41,097 nt of DNA from Clostridia bacterium (GCA_910574475.1 CAJTAT010000011.1:1-41097); one strand, 5' to 3'. Positions 32,486 to 40,832 are shown, counted from the first letter of the stretch. The notes: generated from the sequence alone by a model not told the origin. Program-made: numbers and translations.

Positions 32486-33199
32486 TTATTCCAGAATCTT
32501 TCCATCAATCGAGATAGTGACCACCTGCCAGGGAATGAATTTTCCGCTTGCCTGCAATGCTTTTTTAGCAGCTAACTCCAGTCCGCCGCAGCAGGGAACT
32601 TCCATCCGCACAATGGTCACGCTCTGGATATTGTTGTTTTGGATAATCTGCGTCAGCTTTTCGCTGTAATCCACGTTGTCCAGCTTGGGGCAGCCAATCA
32701 GCGTAACCTTCCCACGCATAAAATCCTCGTGCATTCTGGCATAGGCATATGCGCTGCAATCTGCCGCAATCAGCAACTTGGCTCCTTCAAAATAGGGGGC
32801 ACCTACTGGGACCAGCTTAATTTGGCAGGGCCACTGCCTCAGCTGTGACTCAGCCTGCATCGGGGCAGAAGGAGCAGATTCCTGCGAATGCTGGATTCGC
32901 TGCATTCGGCTGCCCGGGCAACCCGCATGAACACCAACGGAAGGAGAATTCATTCTGTTCTTTTTTCTCATATTTTCCTGCACAGCCTTTTCGTCATAGG
33001 CAGCAGCTTCCCGTTCCACAAAGGAAATCGCACCGGTGGGGCAGGTGGGCAGGCAATCGCCCAGACCATCGCAATAATCGTCCCGCAGGAGTTTTGCCTT
33101 CCCGTTTACCATGCCGATAGCCCCTTCATGGCAGGCTTCGGCGCAGGCCCCACATCCATTGCACTTTTCTTCGTCTATCTGAATAATTTTCCGAATCAT
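32486..33199 (-). CDS. 2[4Fe-4S] ferredoxin-domain protein, hcp-associated
   Basis: A 237-residue protein. Residues 1-65 hold two [4Fe-4S] motifs (CNGCGACAEACHEGAI; CDGLGDCLPTCPTGAI); the second begins CDGLGDC, as in related proteins with a modified spacing. The C-terminal ~110 residues contain APYFEGAKLLIAADCSAYAYA, TLIGCPKLDNVD and VRMEVPCCGGLE, cysteine-rich segments found in a family next to hcp in clostridia. It may shuttle electrons to Hcp. It is first in the operon, directly behind the operator-bearing divergent promoter. Confidence 0.85.
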   Translation of the reverse strand: MIRKIIQIDEEKCNGCGACAEACHEGAIGMVNGKAKLLRDDYCDGLGDCLPTCPTGAISFVEREAAAYDEKAVQENMRKKNRMNSPSVGVHAGCPGSRMQRIQHSQESAPSAPMQAESQLRQWPCQIKLVPVGAPYFEGAKLLIAADCSAYAYARMHEDFMRGKVTLIGCPKLDNVDYSEKLTQIIQNNNIQSVTIVRMEVPCCGGLELAAKKALQASGKFIPWQVVTISIDGKILE

Positions 33200-33218
33200 G
33201 TTTGCTTCATCCTTTCTC

Positions 33219-33277
33219 TTGCGTTTCTGGATTTAGTATACTATAATATGAAATGAAAGTCTGTTGTTATAACAACA
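33219..33277. promoter_or_regulatory. Divergent hcp/crp promoter with FNR-type palindrome
   Basis: A perfect 16-bp palindrome, TGTTGT-TATA-ACAACA, at 33262-33277. Leftward, TATACT (33240-33235) lies with its upstream end 29.5 bp from the palindrome centre, the class II (-41.5) activation position for the hcp operon. Rightward, TTGCGT (33219-33224), 17 bp, TATAAT (33242-33247) would start near 33254, so the same palindrome sits in the early leader and touches the ribosome site of the regulator gene, a repressing position. Confidence 0.75.
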
Positions 33278-33290
33278 AGGAGTGAAAAAT

Positions 33291-33953
33291 ATGAATTTAT
33301 CCAATACACAACTGTTTCGAGGACTGGAAGAAGCAGAGATTACATCTCTTTTGGGTTGCCTGAATGCCACAACGCGTAGTTTTCAAAAAGGAGAGGTAAT
33401 CCTTTCAGAAGGAAACATCACGGAAAATATCGGGATCTTGCTGTCCGGCCTGGCGGTGATCTCCTGCAACGATATCTGGGGCAATACCAGTATTTTGGGT
33501 CATGTTGCGCCCGGCTCTGTATTCGCCGAGGTGTATGCCTGCATTCCGGGGGAGCCGATGTTGGTTACGGTGTCCGCTGCGGAGGATACATCCATATTGT
33601 TTATGAATGTGGGGCGTGTCCTGGCTACTTGTACCAATGCCTGTCCATTCCACACAAGACTTGTCCGAAATCTGCTGACTGTCTGCGCTCACAGAAACCT
33701 TCAGCTTTCTCAAAGAATCCAGCATACCAGTTCCAAATCCATTCGGGGGCGGTTGATGTCCTATTTTTCGGAATGCGCCAAACGCGCCGGGAGCAATTCT
33801 TTCCTGATCCCCTACAACCGCCAACAGTTAGCTGATTATCTGAATGTGGACCGCAGTACCATGTGTAACGAGCTTTCAAAAATGCAAAAAGACGGAATTA
33901 TTGAGTACAGCAAGAATCAATTTTTATTAAAAGATAGCTTGATGTTTCAATAG
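33291..33953 (+). CDS. Crp/Fnr-family regulator of the hcp operon
   Basis: A 220-residue regulator. A cyclic-nucleotide-binding-like barrel spans about 10-120 (FQKGEVILSEGNITENIGILLSGLA), followed by the dimer helix and a C-terminal HTH_Crp (IPYNRQQLADYLNVDRSTMCNELSKMQKDGII). It lacks the N-terminal FNR cysteine cluster, but has a Cys pair at the start of the dimer helix (CTNACPFHTRL). Location and the promoter palindrome suggest an HcpR-like nitrosative-stress regulator. ATG at 33291 follows AAGGAG. The paralogue at 36976 has the same layout. Confidence 0.88.
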   Translation: MNLSNTQLFRGLEEAEITSLLGCLNATTRSFQKGEVILSEGNITENIGILLSGLAVISCNDIWGNTSILGHVAPGSVFAEVYACIPGEPMLVTVSAAEDTSILFMNVGRVLATCTNACPFHTRLVRNLLTVCAHRNLQLSQRIQHTSSKSIRGRLMSYFSECAKRAGSNSFLIPYNRQQLADYLNVDRSTMCNELSKMQKDGIIEYSKNQFLLKDSLMFQ

Positions 33954-34048
33954 AGAGTATGAGTGATTCATTGTATGTTTTCTGATGATCTATTTTATCA
34001 AAAAAATACTTTTAAGTGTCCTTCAAAAATCTCTCAAGCTGTTATATA

Positions 34049-35011
34049 TCAATATGTTATACCTTTCCAATACATGGGAGTCATAACTTCTGCAATCTCT
34101 GGCAGAGTGACATCCCGCAAGGCCCATCGTTTGAACTCCTCAAAACCAGTACGGTCTACAATGTATCCAATATGCTCTTTTCCGCCGGGAGCATTGGGGT
34201 CGATGTACTCCTTCACATAGTCGTAGGTATTGAGAATGATTTTGATAATACTGTCTTCGTCCACCCACTTGATGAAATCTTCACCCAGACGCGGGTTCTT
34301 TTTGCCAGTTCTACCCAACAAAGTAAGTCTATAGTATTTCTTTTCACTACGAGTCCATGCAGCATTCGGACAGGCCAAAACACATTCTCCACAGCCAATG
34401 CATCGCCGCTCATCTCGTTGAGGACGGAAGTTGACTGGCTTCAGAGCCTCAACAGATTTCTTTTTGCAGGCTTTTACACAGGCCCCGCAGCTAACACAAC
34501 GATCAGACTCAAGATGAGGTACTGTCATACCCATGATGCCAAAGTCATGCATACGTACTTTGGCACAATCATTGGGGCAACCAGTCAGAGCAATCTTAAA
34601 GTGGAGATCGTTGGGGAAAACAGCTTTTTCAATACGCTGGGCAAGCGCAGTGGTATCATAACAGGCGAATGGACAGACACGGTTGCCCACGCAAGCGGTG
34701 ATATTTCGGGTTCCAGCAGCAGGATAGCCGCAGCCCACTTCATCCTGATTGATCTCCAAACCGTCAATCAGGCTTTGAAGGGCAGCATTAACCTCTGGCA
34801 TCTTTTCAAAAGGAATACCAGGAATCTCAAATCCCTGTCGGCTGGTAATATGAACTGTGCCATTTCCGAAAGTTTCTGCAATATGCTGAATTTGGCTCAG
34901 ATATTTGGCATCCAGATGACCACCGGGAACACGGATTCTGGAAGCAGTCATACCACGTTCTTTAGTGACACGAAACGCATTCTTTTTTAGTATTTTTGTG
35001 TTGATATCCAT
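34049..35011 (-). CDS. asrC: Anaerobic sulfite reductase subunit C
   Basis: A 320-residue sirohaem/Fe-S subunit. The sirohaem-[4Fe-4S] ligands are in CVGNRVCPFACYDT and TGCPNDCAK; two ferredoxin clusters follow (CVSCGACVKACKKKSVEAL; CIGCGECVLACPNAAW). It reduces sulfite to sulfide with electrons from AsrA and AsrB, in the cytoplasm. It is the last gene of asrABC, 11 bp after asrB. The opposite-strand 324-codon frame is a shadow. The 95 bp between it and the convergent crp gene hold no clear terminator. Confidence 0.96.
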   Translation of the reverse strand: MDINTKILKKNAFRVTKERGMTASRIRVPGGHLDAKYLSQIQHIAETFGNGTVHITSRQGFEIPGIPFEKMPEVNAALQSLIDGLEINQDEVGCGYPAAGTRNITACVGNRVCPFACYDTTALAQRIEKAVFPNDLHFKIALTGCPNDCAKVRMHDFGIMGMTVPHLESDRCVSCGACVKACKKKSVEALKPVNFRPQRDERRCIGCGECVLACPNAAWTRSEKKYYRLTLLGRTGKKNPRLGEDFIKWVDEDSIIKIILNTYDYVKEYIDPNAPGGKEHIGYIVDRTGFEEFKRWALRDVTLPEIAEVMTPMYWKGITY

Positions 35012-35022
35012 GTTACCCCTCC

Positions 35023-35817
35023 TTAATCTACTAAAAATTTCCCTTTGGTATAGTTAAATACTGGACCGTCCAGGCAAACATAGGTGTCCCCAATCTTACA
35101 GTGACCGCACTTGCCCAGACCGCAGCACATTTTCCGTTCCTGAGAAATCCAGACATTTTCTTCTGGAAGTCCAATATCCAGTAATCCCTGCACGGAAAAG
35201 CGCATCATGGCAGGAGGCCCTACTACAACAGCCACTGTGTTCTGCACATTATCCAGTTTGATTTGAGGGATGTACTGAGTAACAAGGCCCACATGACAGG
35301 CAACATCCTCTTCTGCACAATCTACCGTAAGGATGATATCCATGTTTTTTTTCCAGAGCTTCAGATCGTTGCGGAAAAGAATGTCATGCGACGTTTTGAA
35401 GCCTGCAATCAGAGTCATATGCCCCCGCTGCTCTGGATGATTGAAAAAGTAATCCACCACTCCTCGAACAGGCGATAGACCAGTTCCGCCAGCCATGACG
35501 ATGATGTCCTTACCTGCATAGTCTGATACATCGAATCCATTCCCATAGGGACCACGCAGCAAAAGAGTATCACCCACATAATGTTCAAAAACTTCATTGG
35601 TAACCTTGCCCACTCGACGAATGGTTAGATCTACGAAGTTGTCTCCAATACCACTGACTGATATAGGAGCTTCTCCATATTTAGGAATCGACACTTCAAA
35701 AAACTGTCCCGGCTTAACATCTCCTTGAAACTCCATACGGAACGTATACTCAATTTTTGTGTGCCGAATTACTTCCAAAATTTTGGATGGGAAAGGAATA
35801 TAATCATTTTTCATCAT
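35023..35817 (-). CDS. asrB: Anaerobic sulfite reductase subunit B
   Basis: A 264-residue FAD/NAD(P)H oxidoreductase of the ferredoxin reductase type. The FAD-binding barrel includes LTIRRVGKVTNEVF, the NAD-binding part VMAGGTGLSPVRGVVDYF, and the C-terminal [2Fe-2S] site CCGLGKCGHCKIGDTYVC. It passes electrons from NADH to AsrA/AsrC. The start overlaps the asrA stop by 4 bp; two Met codons are adjacent. Confidence 0.96.
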   Translation of the reverse strand: MMKNDYIPFPSKILEVIRHTKIEYTFRMEFQGDVKPGQFFEVSIPKYGEAPISVSGIGDNFVDLTIRRVGKVTNEVFEHYVGDTLLLRGPYGNGFDVSDYAGKDIIVMAGGTGLSPVRGVVDYFFNHPEQRGHMTLIAGFKTSHDILFRNDLKLWKKNMDIILTVDCAEEDVACHVGLVTQYIPQIKLDNVQNTVAVVVGPPAMMRFSVQGLLDIGLPEENVWISQERKMCCGLGKCGHCKIGDTYVCLDGPVFNYTKGKFLVD

Positions 35818-36830
35818 TGTTCAGTCACCTCCGTCATAGCACTCTGCAATTTGTTGATGCAACCTGAAAATGAGATATACTCCGGACAGATATCGTCGCA
35901 TCGTCCGCAACCCACACACATGTGATAGCCATTGCGTTGTTTGTAGTCCAGTACCTTGTGCAGTACCTTGAACCGCATCCGTTCTCCGTTTTTTTTCCGA
36001 TAACTGCCGCCACCGGCCACATCGGTAAAGCCATCTACCATACAGGAGGCCCAGATACGACGGCGCTCTCCAACCTTGCCATTCTCACTATAAAAGAGAT
36101 CCTGCATAGTAAAGCAGGTACAGGTAGGACAGACAAAATTGCAACGTCCACAGTTGATGCAGCGGCTATTGTATTCCTCCCACATAGTACTTTTGGCCAC
36201 CTCTGCGGTCAGATTTTCAGGGACTTGAACTGTAACTTGGTTTTCAGTGACATGAGCAGGGATGACTTCCTGCTGTTCACATCCAGCTTGTACTAACTGT
36301 TTCACCCATGCCTCATCCTTACAGTCCACCAGATAGGTGCCGTCAGGCTGGCGGTCGATGCTCATATCATATTTAGTGCTTACATTGGTTCCCATACTGA
36401 CGCAGAAGCAATTTTCAAAGGAATGTTCACAGCCCATCAGCACAATCTTAATGTTATCCCGCAGATGCTGATAGTAATAATCTGCTGGACTGTTGTGTAG
36501 GTACATATCGTCCAGCCGCTTAAGAGCATATAGGTCGCAGCTACGCAAGAAAATGACTGCGCCTTTTTGGGGAAAATCGGCTTCTTTGGTTTGCCCTTCC
36601 GTAAAGAAGAACAGGGTTTGAGAAACGGGTGTCAGCACTTCCTTGAAGGAATAATCAGATTTTTTGTCGAACACGATTTCGTCAGCATGTTCAATTTTTC
36701 CATAACGGATACAATCTGTATCAGAAAAGCGTCCGCCGCCAGAAAAGTTGCGGGGAGCATAGATATGGTAATTTGTTTGCCATGTCTGAAATAATACATT
36801 CAGTTGCATATCAGTAATATGAAAGCCCAT
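35814..36830 (-). CDS. asrA: Anaerobic sulfite reductase subunit A
   Basis: A 338-residue iron-sulfur subunit with two ferredoxin-like motifs near the C-terminus (CINCGRCNFVCPTCTCF; CVGCGRCDDICPEYI). Upstream lies the FFTEGQTKEADFPQKGAVIFLRSCDLYAL region typical of the AsrA/hydrogenase-electron-transfer family. It is first in the asrABC operon. ATG at 36830 follows AAGGAGG. Its promoter region carries the TGTTGC-N4-GCAACA palindrome at the tip of a long hairpin. Confidence 0.95.
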   Translation of the reverse strand: MGFHITDMQLNVLFQTWQTNYHIYAPRNFSGGGRFSDTDCIRYGKIEHADEIVFDKKSDYSFKEVLTPVSQTLFFFTEGQTKEADFPQKGAVIFLRSCDLYALKRLDDMYLHNSPADYYYQHLRDNIKIVLMGCEHSFENCFCVSMGTNVSTKYDMSIDRQPDGTYLVDCKDEAWVKQLVQAGCEQQEVIPAHVTENQVTVQVPENLTAEVAKSTMWEEYNSRCINCGRCNFVCPTCTCFTMQDLFYSENGKVGERRRIWASCMVDGFTDVAGGGSYRKKNGERMRFKVLHKVLDYKQRNGYHMCVGCGRCDDICPEYISFSGCINKLQSAMTEVTEQ

Positions 36831-36866
36831 ATATTTTCCTCCTTATACTTAAATAACTACATGATG

Positions 36867-36936
36867 ACTATAAGGAGTGTAACACAAACAAAGAAGAATC
36901 CATGTTGCGTGTGCAACATGGATTCTTCTTTGTTTG
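36867..36936 (-). promoter_or_regulatory. asr promoter region: 24-bp hairpin carrying an FNR-type operator
   Basis: Arms 36885-36908 and 36913-36936 are perfectly complementary (24 bp, loop GTGT). The tip contains TGTTGC-GTGT-GCAACA (36903-36918), matching the palindrome in the regulator's own promoter. Its centre is 29.5 bp upstream of TACACT (minus strand, 36881-36876), giving class II geometry; a better -10, TATAGT (36872-36867), is 9 bp further on. On the minus strand the outer arm ends CTTCTTTGTTTG, so the same stem could terminate the upstream regulator transcript. Confidence 0.7.
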
Positions 36937-36975
36937 ATGCTGTAGATTATTTAATGGGGAGCTTGTAGTATTCAA

Positions 36976-37635
36976 TTATAACAGTTGGAATGTGTTTTTT
37001 TCATAAGAAATCAGTCCATCCTTTTGCATATAAGATAGTTCTCGAGTTAACGCGCTGCGGTCGGCACATAGATATTTAGCCAATTCAAGTCGACTTAAGG
37101 GGATGGTAAATTGCCTGCTATCTTGATCAAGGGCTTGTTGCTGTAAATATGTAAGAATTTTTTCTCGTAGAGTTTTTTTCGAGATTACTTCAATTTTGTG
37201 CATCAGCTGAACATTTTTGTCTCCTATCAGTTGAACCATATTTTCAATCAACCGATGATGAAAGGTACAGCTCATTTTACATGAGTGAATAATTTTATGG
37301 AAAGGTAAAAATAGAACTGTACAGGGTGCAGCTGCGAAAAAACTAACATGTGCATCTAAATGGCTTCCACAAGAAAAAGATTCCCCAAAAAGCTCACCAT
37401 CTTTCATTGCTACAAGGAGTGTCTGGTAGCCTTCTGAATCTTCCTTAACCATATGGACGATGCCAGACAATATAATGCCAACACTTCGAACCTCATTACC
37501 TTCCAGAAGGATAAGTTCATCTTTTTGATAATTTTTTTGGAAGCTTCCCAAACAATTCAACATGGCTGGAAGATCCTCTTCACAAATACCATTGAAGATT
37601 GGGAGCGAAGCAAGTTGTTTGAAATTAAGTTGCAT
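36976..37635 (-). CDS. Crp/Fnr-family regulator of the asr locus
   Basis: A paralogue of the regulator at 33291, about 220 residues from MQLNFKQLASLPIFNGI. It has the effector barrel (YQKDELILLEGNEVRSVGIILSGIV), a Cys pair in the dimer helix (CKMSCTFHHRL), and HTH_Crp (IPLSRLELAKYLCADRSALTRELSYMQKDGLI). The start at 37635 follows AAAGGAGAG; a further 12 in-frame codons upstream lie before the ribosome site. It lacks the FNR [4Fe-4S] N-terminus. Flanking asrABC and HD-domain operons each have its palindrome. Confidence 0.88.
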   Translation of the reverse strand: MQLNFKQLASLPIFNGICEEDLPAMLNCLGSFQKNYQKDELILLEGNEVRSVGIILSGIVHMVKEDSEGYQTLLVAMKDGELFGESFSCGSHLDAHVSFFAAAPCTVLFLPFHKIIHSCKMSCTFHHRLIENMVQLIGDKNVQLMHKIEVISKKTLREKILTYLQQQALDQDSRQFTIPLSRLELAKYLCADRSALTRELSYMQKDGLISYEKNTFQLL

Positions 37636-37661
37636 ATTGTCTCTCCTTTCTTCTGAGATAA

Positions 37662-37725
37662 AGTATAGCATTTTGTGGTAGGTGTTGCAAGCGCAACACA
37701 GAACTGATGAAAAATGCTTTATTCT
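37662..37725. promoter_or_regulatory. Divergent regulator/HD promoter with FNR-type palindrome
   Basis: GTGTTGC-AAGC-GCAACAC (37682-37699). Leftward, TTGCAA (37690-37685), 17 bp, TATACT (37667-37662) forms the regulator promoter, with the palindrome over its -35, fitting autorepression. Rightward, TATTCT (37720-37725) has its start 29.5 bp from the palindrome centre, fitting class II activation of the HD genes; TATAAA at 37726-37731 is an alternative. Confidence 0.7.
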
Positions 37726-37769
37726 TATAAAGAGATATAAAAATTTTTCAAGAAAGGATACTTGTCAAC

Positions 37770-38273
37770 GTGATTAATAATGAAACCCATCTTTTATACA
37801 GTGTATTGTGCTATGAAGAAGGACATTGTAGACGTACGCAACATATCCTTAAGGTTTATGCATTAGCCAAGCTGTTTGGTGAGCAAGAAAAAATCTCTGT
37901 TGAAGATCAGCAAATTTTGCAAGCAGCAGCCATTTTACATGATGTGGCAATTAAATATTGCAAAGAACATTATAACGGGGATGCCAGTCAGAACAATCAG
38001 AAATAGGTGGTATCTATCCTTGTGACTCGCTTTTTAGAATCGGCCAATTATCTTCCGTCGTATGTTCCGAAAATCATTGAACTGGTGAATTGCCATCATG
38101 ATTATGACAAGCCCAAAAATAAACTATTGCAACTTTTGATGGAAGCCGATCTAATTGTAAACTGCTATGAAAACCGGCCAGATTATAAAAAAGCAGAGTA
38201 TATAAAGAAAATTTTTCAAACAGATGGAGGAAAGGAACTGATGGCACTTTGTTTGAAAAAAGAAATGGAATAG
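37770..38273 (+). pseudogene. HD-domain phosphohydrolase gene with an in-frame TAG
   Basis: One 167-codon frame, GTG start, broken only by TAG at 38004-38006. The first part has the HD residues (GHCRRTQHILKVYALA, then AAILHDVAI) and the second part has VNCHHDYDKPKN and LMEADLIVNCYEN. It aligns throughout with the intact paralogue that begins 10 bp downstream (both end KIFQT..GK.L). The stop falls where the paralogue has LQEQEG. The lesion may be a nonsense change; because the surrounding residues are also unusual, a small indel pair is possible. It has its own FNR-type promoter upstream. Confidence 0.75.
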
Positions 38274-38282
38274 GAGGGTATT

Positions 38283-38786
38283 ATGTATCAGGAAAATATA
38301 ATTGATATGTTAATGCGGAAGATGATTCATTTTAACCAGAATGATCCACAACGCATTCATCATTTGATAAAAGTTCACAGTTTTGCACAGATGATTGGTC
38401 GTATGGAACAGTTGGATGGGCATAGTCAGTTTTTGACCGAATGCGCCGCATTGGTTCATGATATTGGTATTCGGCCGGCAGAAAAAAAGTATGGGATGTC
38501 CAGTGGGAGATTACAGGAGCAAGAAGGTCCTTTTTATGCCCGCAAAATGTTGGGAGAGCTGGGATTTGAGGAAGCAGACATCAATCGAATCTGCTATTTA
38601 GTAGGACACCATCATACCTACGCAGATATAGATGGTATTGACTATCAGATTCTTGTGGAAGCAGATTTTTTGGTAAATTTTTATGAAGATAATCTGGGAA
38701 AAAACATAATAGAAACCACATTACAGAAGATTTTTCAAACAGAGTCAGGAAAAACACTGTGCAGACTTTGTTATTTCGGTCACTGA
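38283..38786 (+). CDS. HD-domain phosphohydrolase
   Basis: A 167-residue HD-superfamily protein. Metal ligands lie in RIHHLIKVHSFAQ, AALVHDIGI (the HD pair) and VGHHHTYADIDG. It is a close paralogue of the disrupted gene before it. HD proteins hydrolyse nucleotides or other phosphoesters; the substrate is unknown. It is linked to the sulfite reductase locus through a shared promoter region. RBS GGAGGG. The gene downstream begins 7 bp after its stop and is a truncated pyridoxamine kinase. Confidence 0.88.
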   Translation: MYQENIIDMLMRKMIHFNQNDPQRIHHLIKVHSFAQMIGRMEQLDGHSQFLTECAALVHDIGIRPAEKKYGMSSGRLQEQEGPFYARKMLGELGFEEADINRICYLVGHHHTYADIDGIDYQILVEADFLVNFYEDNLGKNIIETTLQKIFQTESGKTLCRLCYFGH

Positions 38787-38792
38787 GGAAAT

Positions 38793-38850
38793 ATGGCTAT
38801 GGCAGATAAAAAGCAAACTCAAATTTTATTGATCAATGATATGGCAGGTT
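38793..38850 (+). pseudogene. First 19 codons of a pyridoxamine kinase
   Basis: The start reads MAMADKKQTQILLINDMAG. LLINDMAG, followed by a glycine-rich turn, is the typical opening strand of PfkB-like pyridoxamine kinases. After the second glycine the sequence switches to the interior of an hsdR gene. The ribosome site (GAGGA) is present and the stub is coupled to the HD gene, so the HD pair was originally cotranscribed with a B6 salvage kinase. Confidence 0.6.
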
Positions 38851-40681
38851 GAAGAATCCAAACTATGCGACTACAGAGCAGACTTTTGGAGATCAGCTTC
38901 ACACATATACTATCGTAGATGCGATCAATGATAAAAATGTCCTTCCGTTCCGGGTTGATTATATCAAGACCATGGATGTTGATGCTGACATTGATGAAGA
39001 AGAAGTATGGGATATTGATCGAAAGAAAGCATTAGAGGCGCCAGCGCGAATCAGTCTTATTTCCAATTATATTCTGGAGCATTTTGATCAGAAGACATAC
39101 AGAGGAGACAAGACCTATGTTTTTAATGGATTGACCAATATTTCTGAGGTTGCCTCTGCCGCCCGGGGCAAGGTTGAAGAAATCAAGAAAAAACAGCGAA
39201 TCACCGGGTTTAATTCAATTTTTGCAGTGGCTTCTGTACCGATGGCAAAACTGTACTATGATGAATTTCGAAAGATTATGAAAGCAGATCCCACAAAGCA
39301 GCTAAAGATAGCTGTCATATATAGCTATGGGGCAAACGAAGAGGAGGTGGAGGGTATTCTTGATGAGGAAAACTCAGAGGATACATCTGCACTTGATCAG
39401 CCTGATCGGGATTTTCTTGAAGACGCCATTTATGATTATAATTTGATGTTCCACACAAAGTATGATACATCAAGCAATAAATTCCAGAATTACTACAAAG
39501 ATGTATCCCTTCGGATGAAAAACAAGGAACTGGATCTGTTGATTGTTGTGAATATGTTCCTGACTGGGTTTGATGCAACTACACTGAACACGCTTTGGGT
39601 GGACAAGAATCTAAAAATGCATGGCCTTATCCAGGCATTTAGCCGTACCAACCGTATCCTGAACAGCATTAAGACTTTTGGCAATATTGTCTGCTTTCGA
39701 AACTTACAGAAAAGAGTGGATGCGGCGATTTCTCTGTTCGGAGATAAAAATGCAGGCGGTATCGTTCTGATGCAGAGCTTCAAGGATTACTATTATGGTT
39801 TCAAATCTGCTGATGGAAAGCAGATACCAGGTTATACAGATCTGATAGAAGACCTGACCACGCAATTCCCGGTCAGCCTGCCGCAGATAGTTGGGGAGAA
39901 GAGTCAGAAAGATTTCATTGCTTTATTTGGCGCAATCCTGCGGATGCGTAATCTTCTGCTCTCTTTTGACGACTTTTCTGGCAAAGAGATTATTTCTGAG
40001 CGGGATCTTCAAGATTATCTTGGAAAATATCAGGACCTGCGGGATGAATGGAAGCGAAGGAGAGAAAATGGAGAGAGCACAGATATTGTTGACGATATTG
40101 TGTTTGAGATAGAGCTTATCAAACAGATCGAGATTAACATTGATTATATTTTAATGCTTGTAAAAAAATATCACGATACCCACTGTGAGGACAAAGAGGT
40201 CCTGATCACAATTAAGAAAGCTGTTGATGCCAGTATGGAGCTTCGAAGCAAGAAGCAGCTGATTGAAGCATTTATCGCGAAAATCAACGACACAGATGAT
40301 GTTCTGACAGAGTGGAACAAATATGTGTATGAGCAGCGAGAGAAGGATTTGAATCAGATGATTCAGGAGGAAAAGCTGAAACCAAGGGAAACACGAAAGT
40401 TTATGGAGAATGTGTTCCGAGAGGGTGAGGTAAAGACGGTAGGTACCGATATAGATAAGATCATGCCGCCGGTCAGCCGTTTTGGCGGCGGAAACCGTGC
40501 AAAAAAGAAGAAGACGGTTATTCATAAACTGAAAGACTTCTTTGAAAAATATTATGGCATAGGCGATAGAACATTTGAGGAGGATCAGGAAGAGCATAAA
40601 ACTATAACGTATGATTACTCTGTGGAAGAGGAGCCTTTGACGATGGTAGCGGAAGGAGCTGCACCATATGGGAAAGTCTGA
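38851..40681 (+). pseudogene. hsdR: Type I restriction subunit HsdR, C-terminal part
   Basis: About 609 codons of an HsdR motor/nuclease subunit. It begins mid-protein (NPNYATTEQTFGDQLHTYTIVDAIND) and contains the second RecA-like helicase domain (LLIVVNMFLTGFDATTLNTLWVDK; motif VI LIQAFSRTNRI) and the C-terminal HsdM-contact region. The N-terminal nuclease domain and the first helicase domain with Walker A and DEAD motifs, roughly 400 residues, are missing. The initial TTG at 38849 arises from the junction and has no ribosome site. No hsdM or hsdS is nearby. The end (VAEGAAPYGKV) appears natural. Confidence 0.9.
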
Positions 40682-40780
40682 AATGAAATAATTTAAAATG
40701 TATATCAATCACAATAGTGAGTGATTACATCAAGTTTGTAACTAGTCAGATTAAAAGATAAAAAATTATAAATATTTAGA

Positions 40781-40832
40781 AAAAAAGTATATTTTATGAA
40801 AAAAATCTGTTTTTCATAAAGTGTACTTTTTT
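40781..40832. repeat. 23-bp AT-rich inverted repeat
   Basis: The arms 40781-40803 and 40810-40832 match with only two T-G pairs around a 6-nt loop (AATCTG). The second arm contains AAAGT-GT-ACTTT (40818-40829). It lies within a very AT-rich 350-bp gap (40682-41029) that contains no gene. It may be a terminator for the hsdR remnant, a mobile-element end, or part of an operator set with the copy at 40954. Confidence 0.6.

Noticed and set aside
34016..34990. A 324-codon plus-strand open frame over asrC
   Set aside because: Antisense to intact asrC with all cluster cysteines; no ribosome site and no domain pattern.
9660..38006. UAG readthrough or pyrrolysine coding, because two genes are broken only by TAG
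   Set aside because: TAG ends several intact genes in the window (for example at 11416, 23251 and 33953), so it is an ordinary stop here. The two cases are independent lesions.
38849..40681. Active type I restriction system
   Set aside because: The nuclease and first helicase domains are missing and no hsdM or hsdS gene is in the window.
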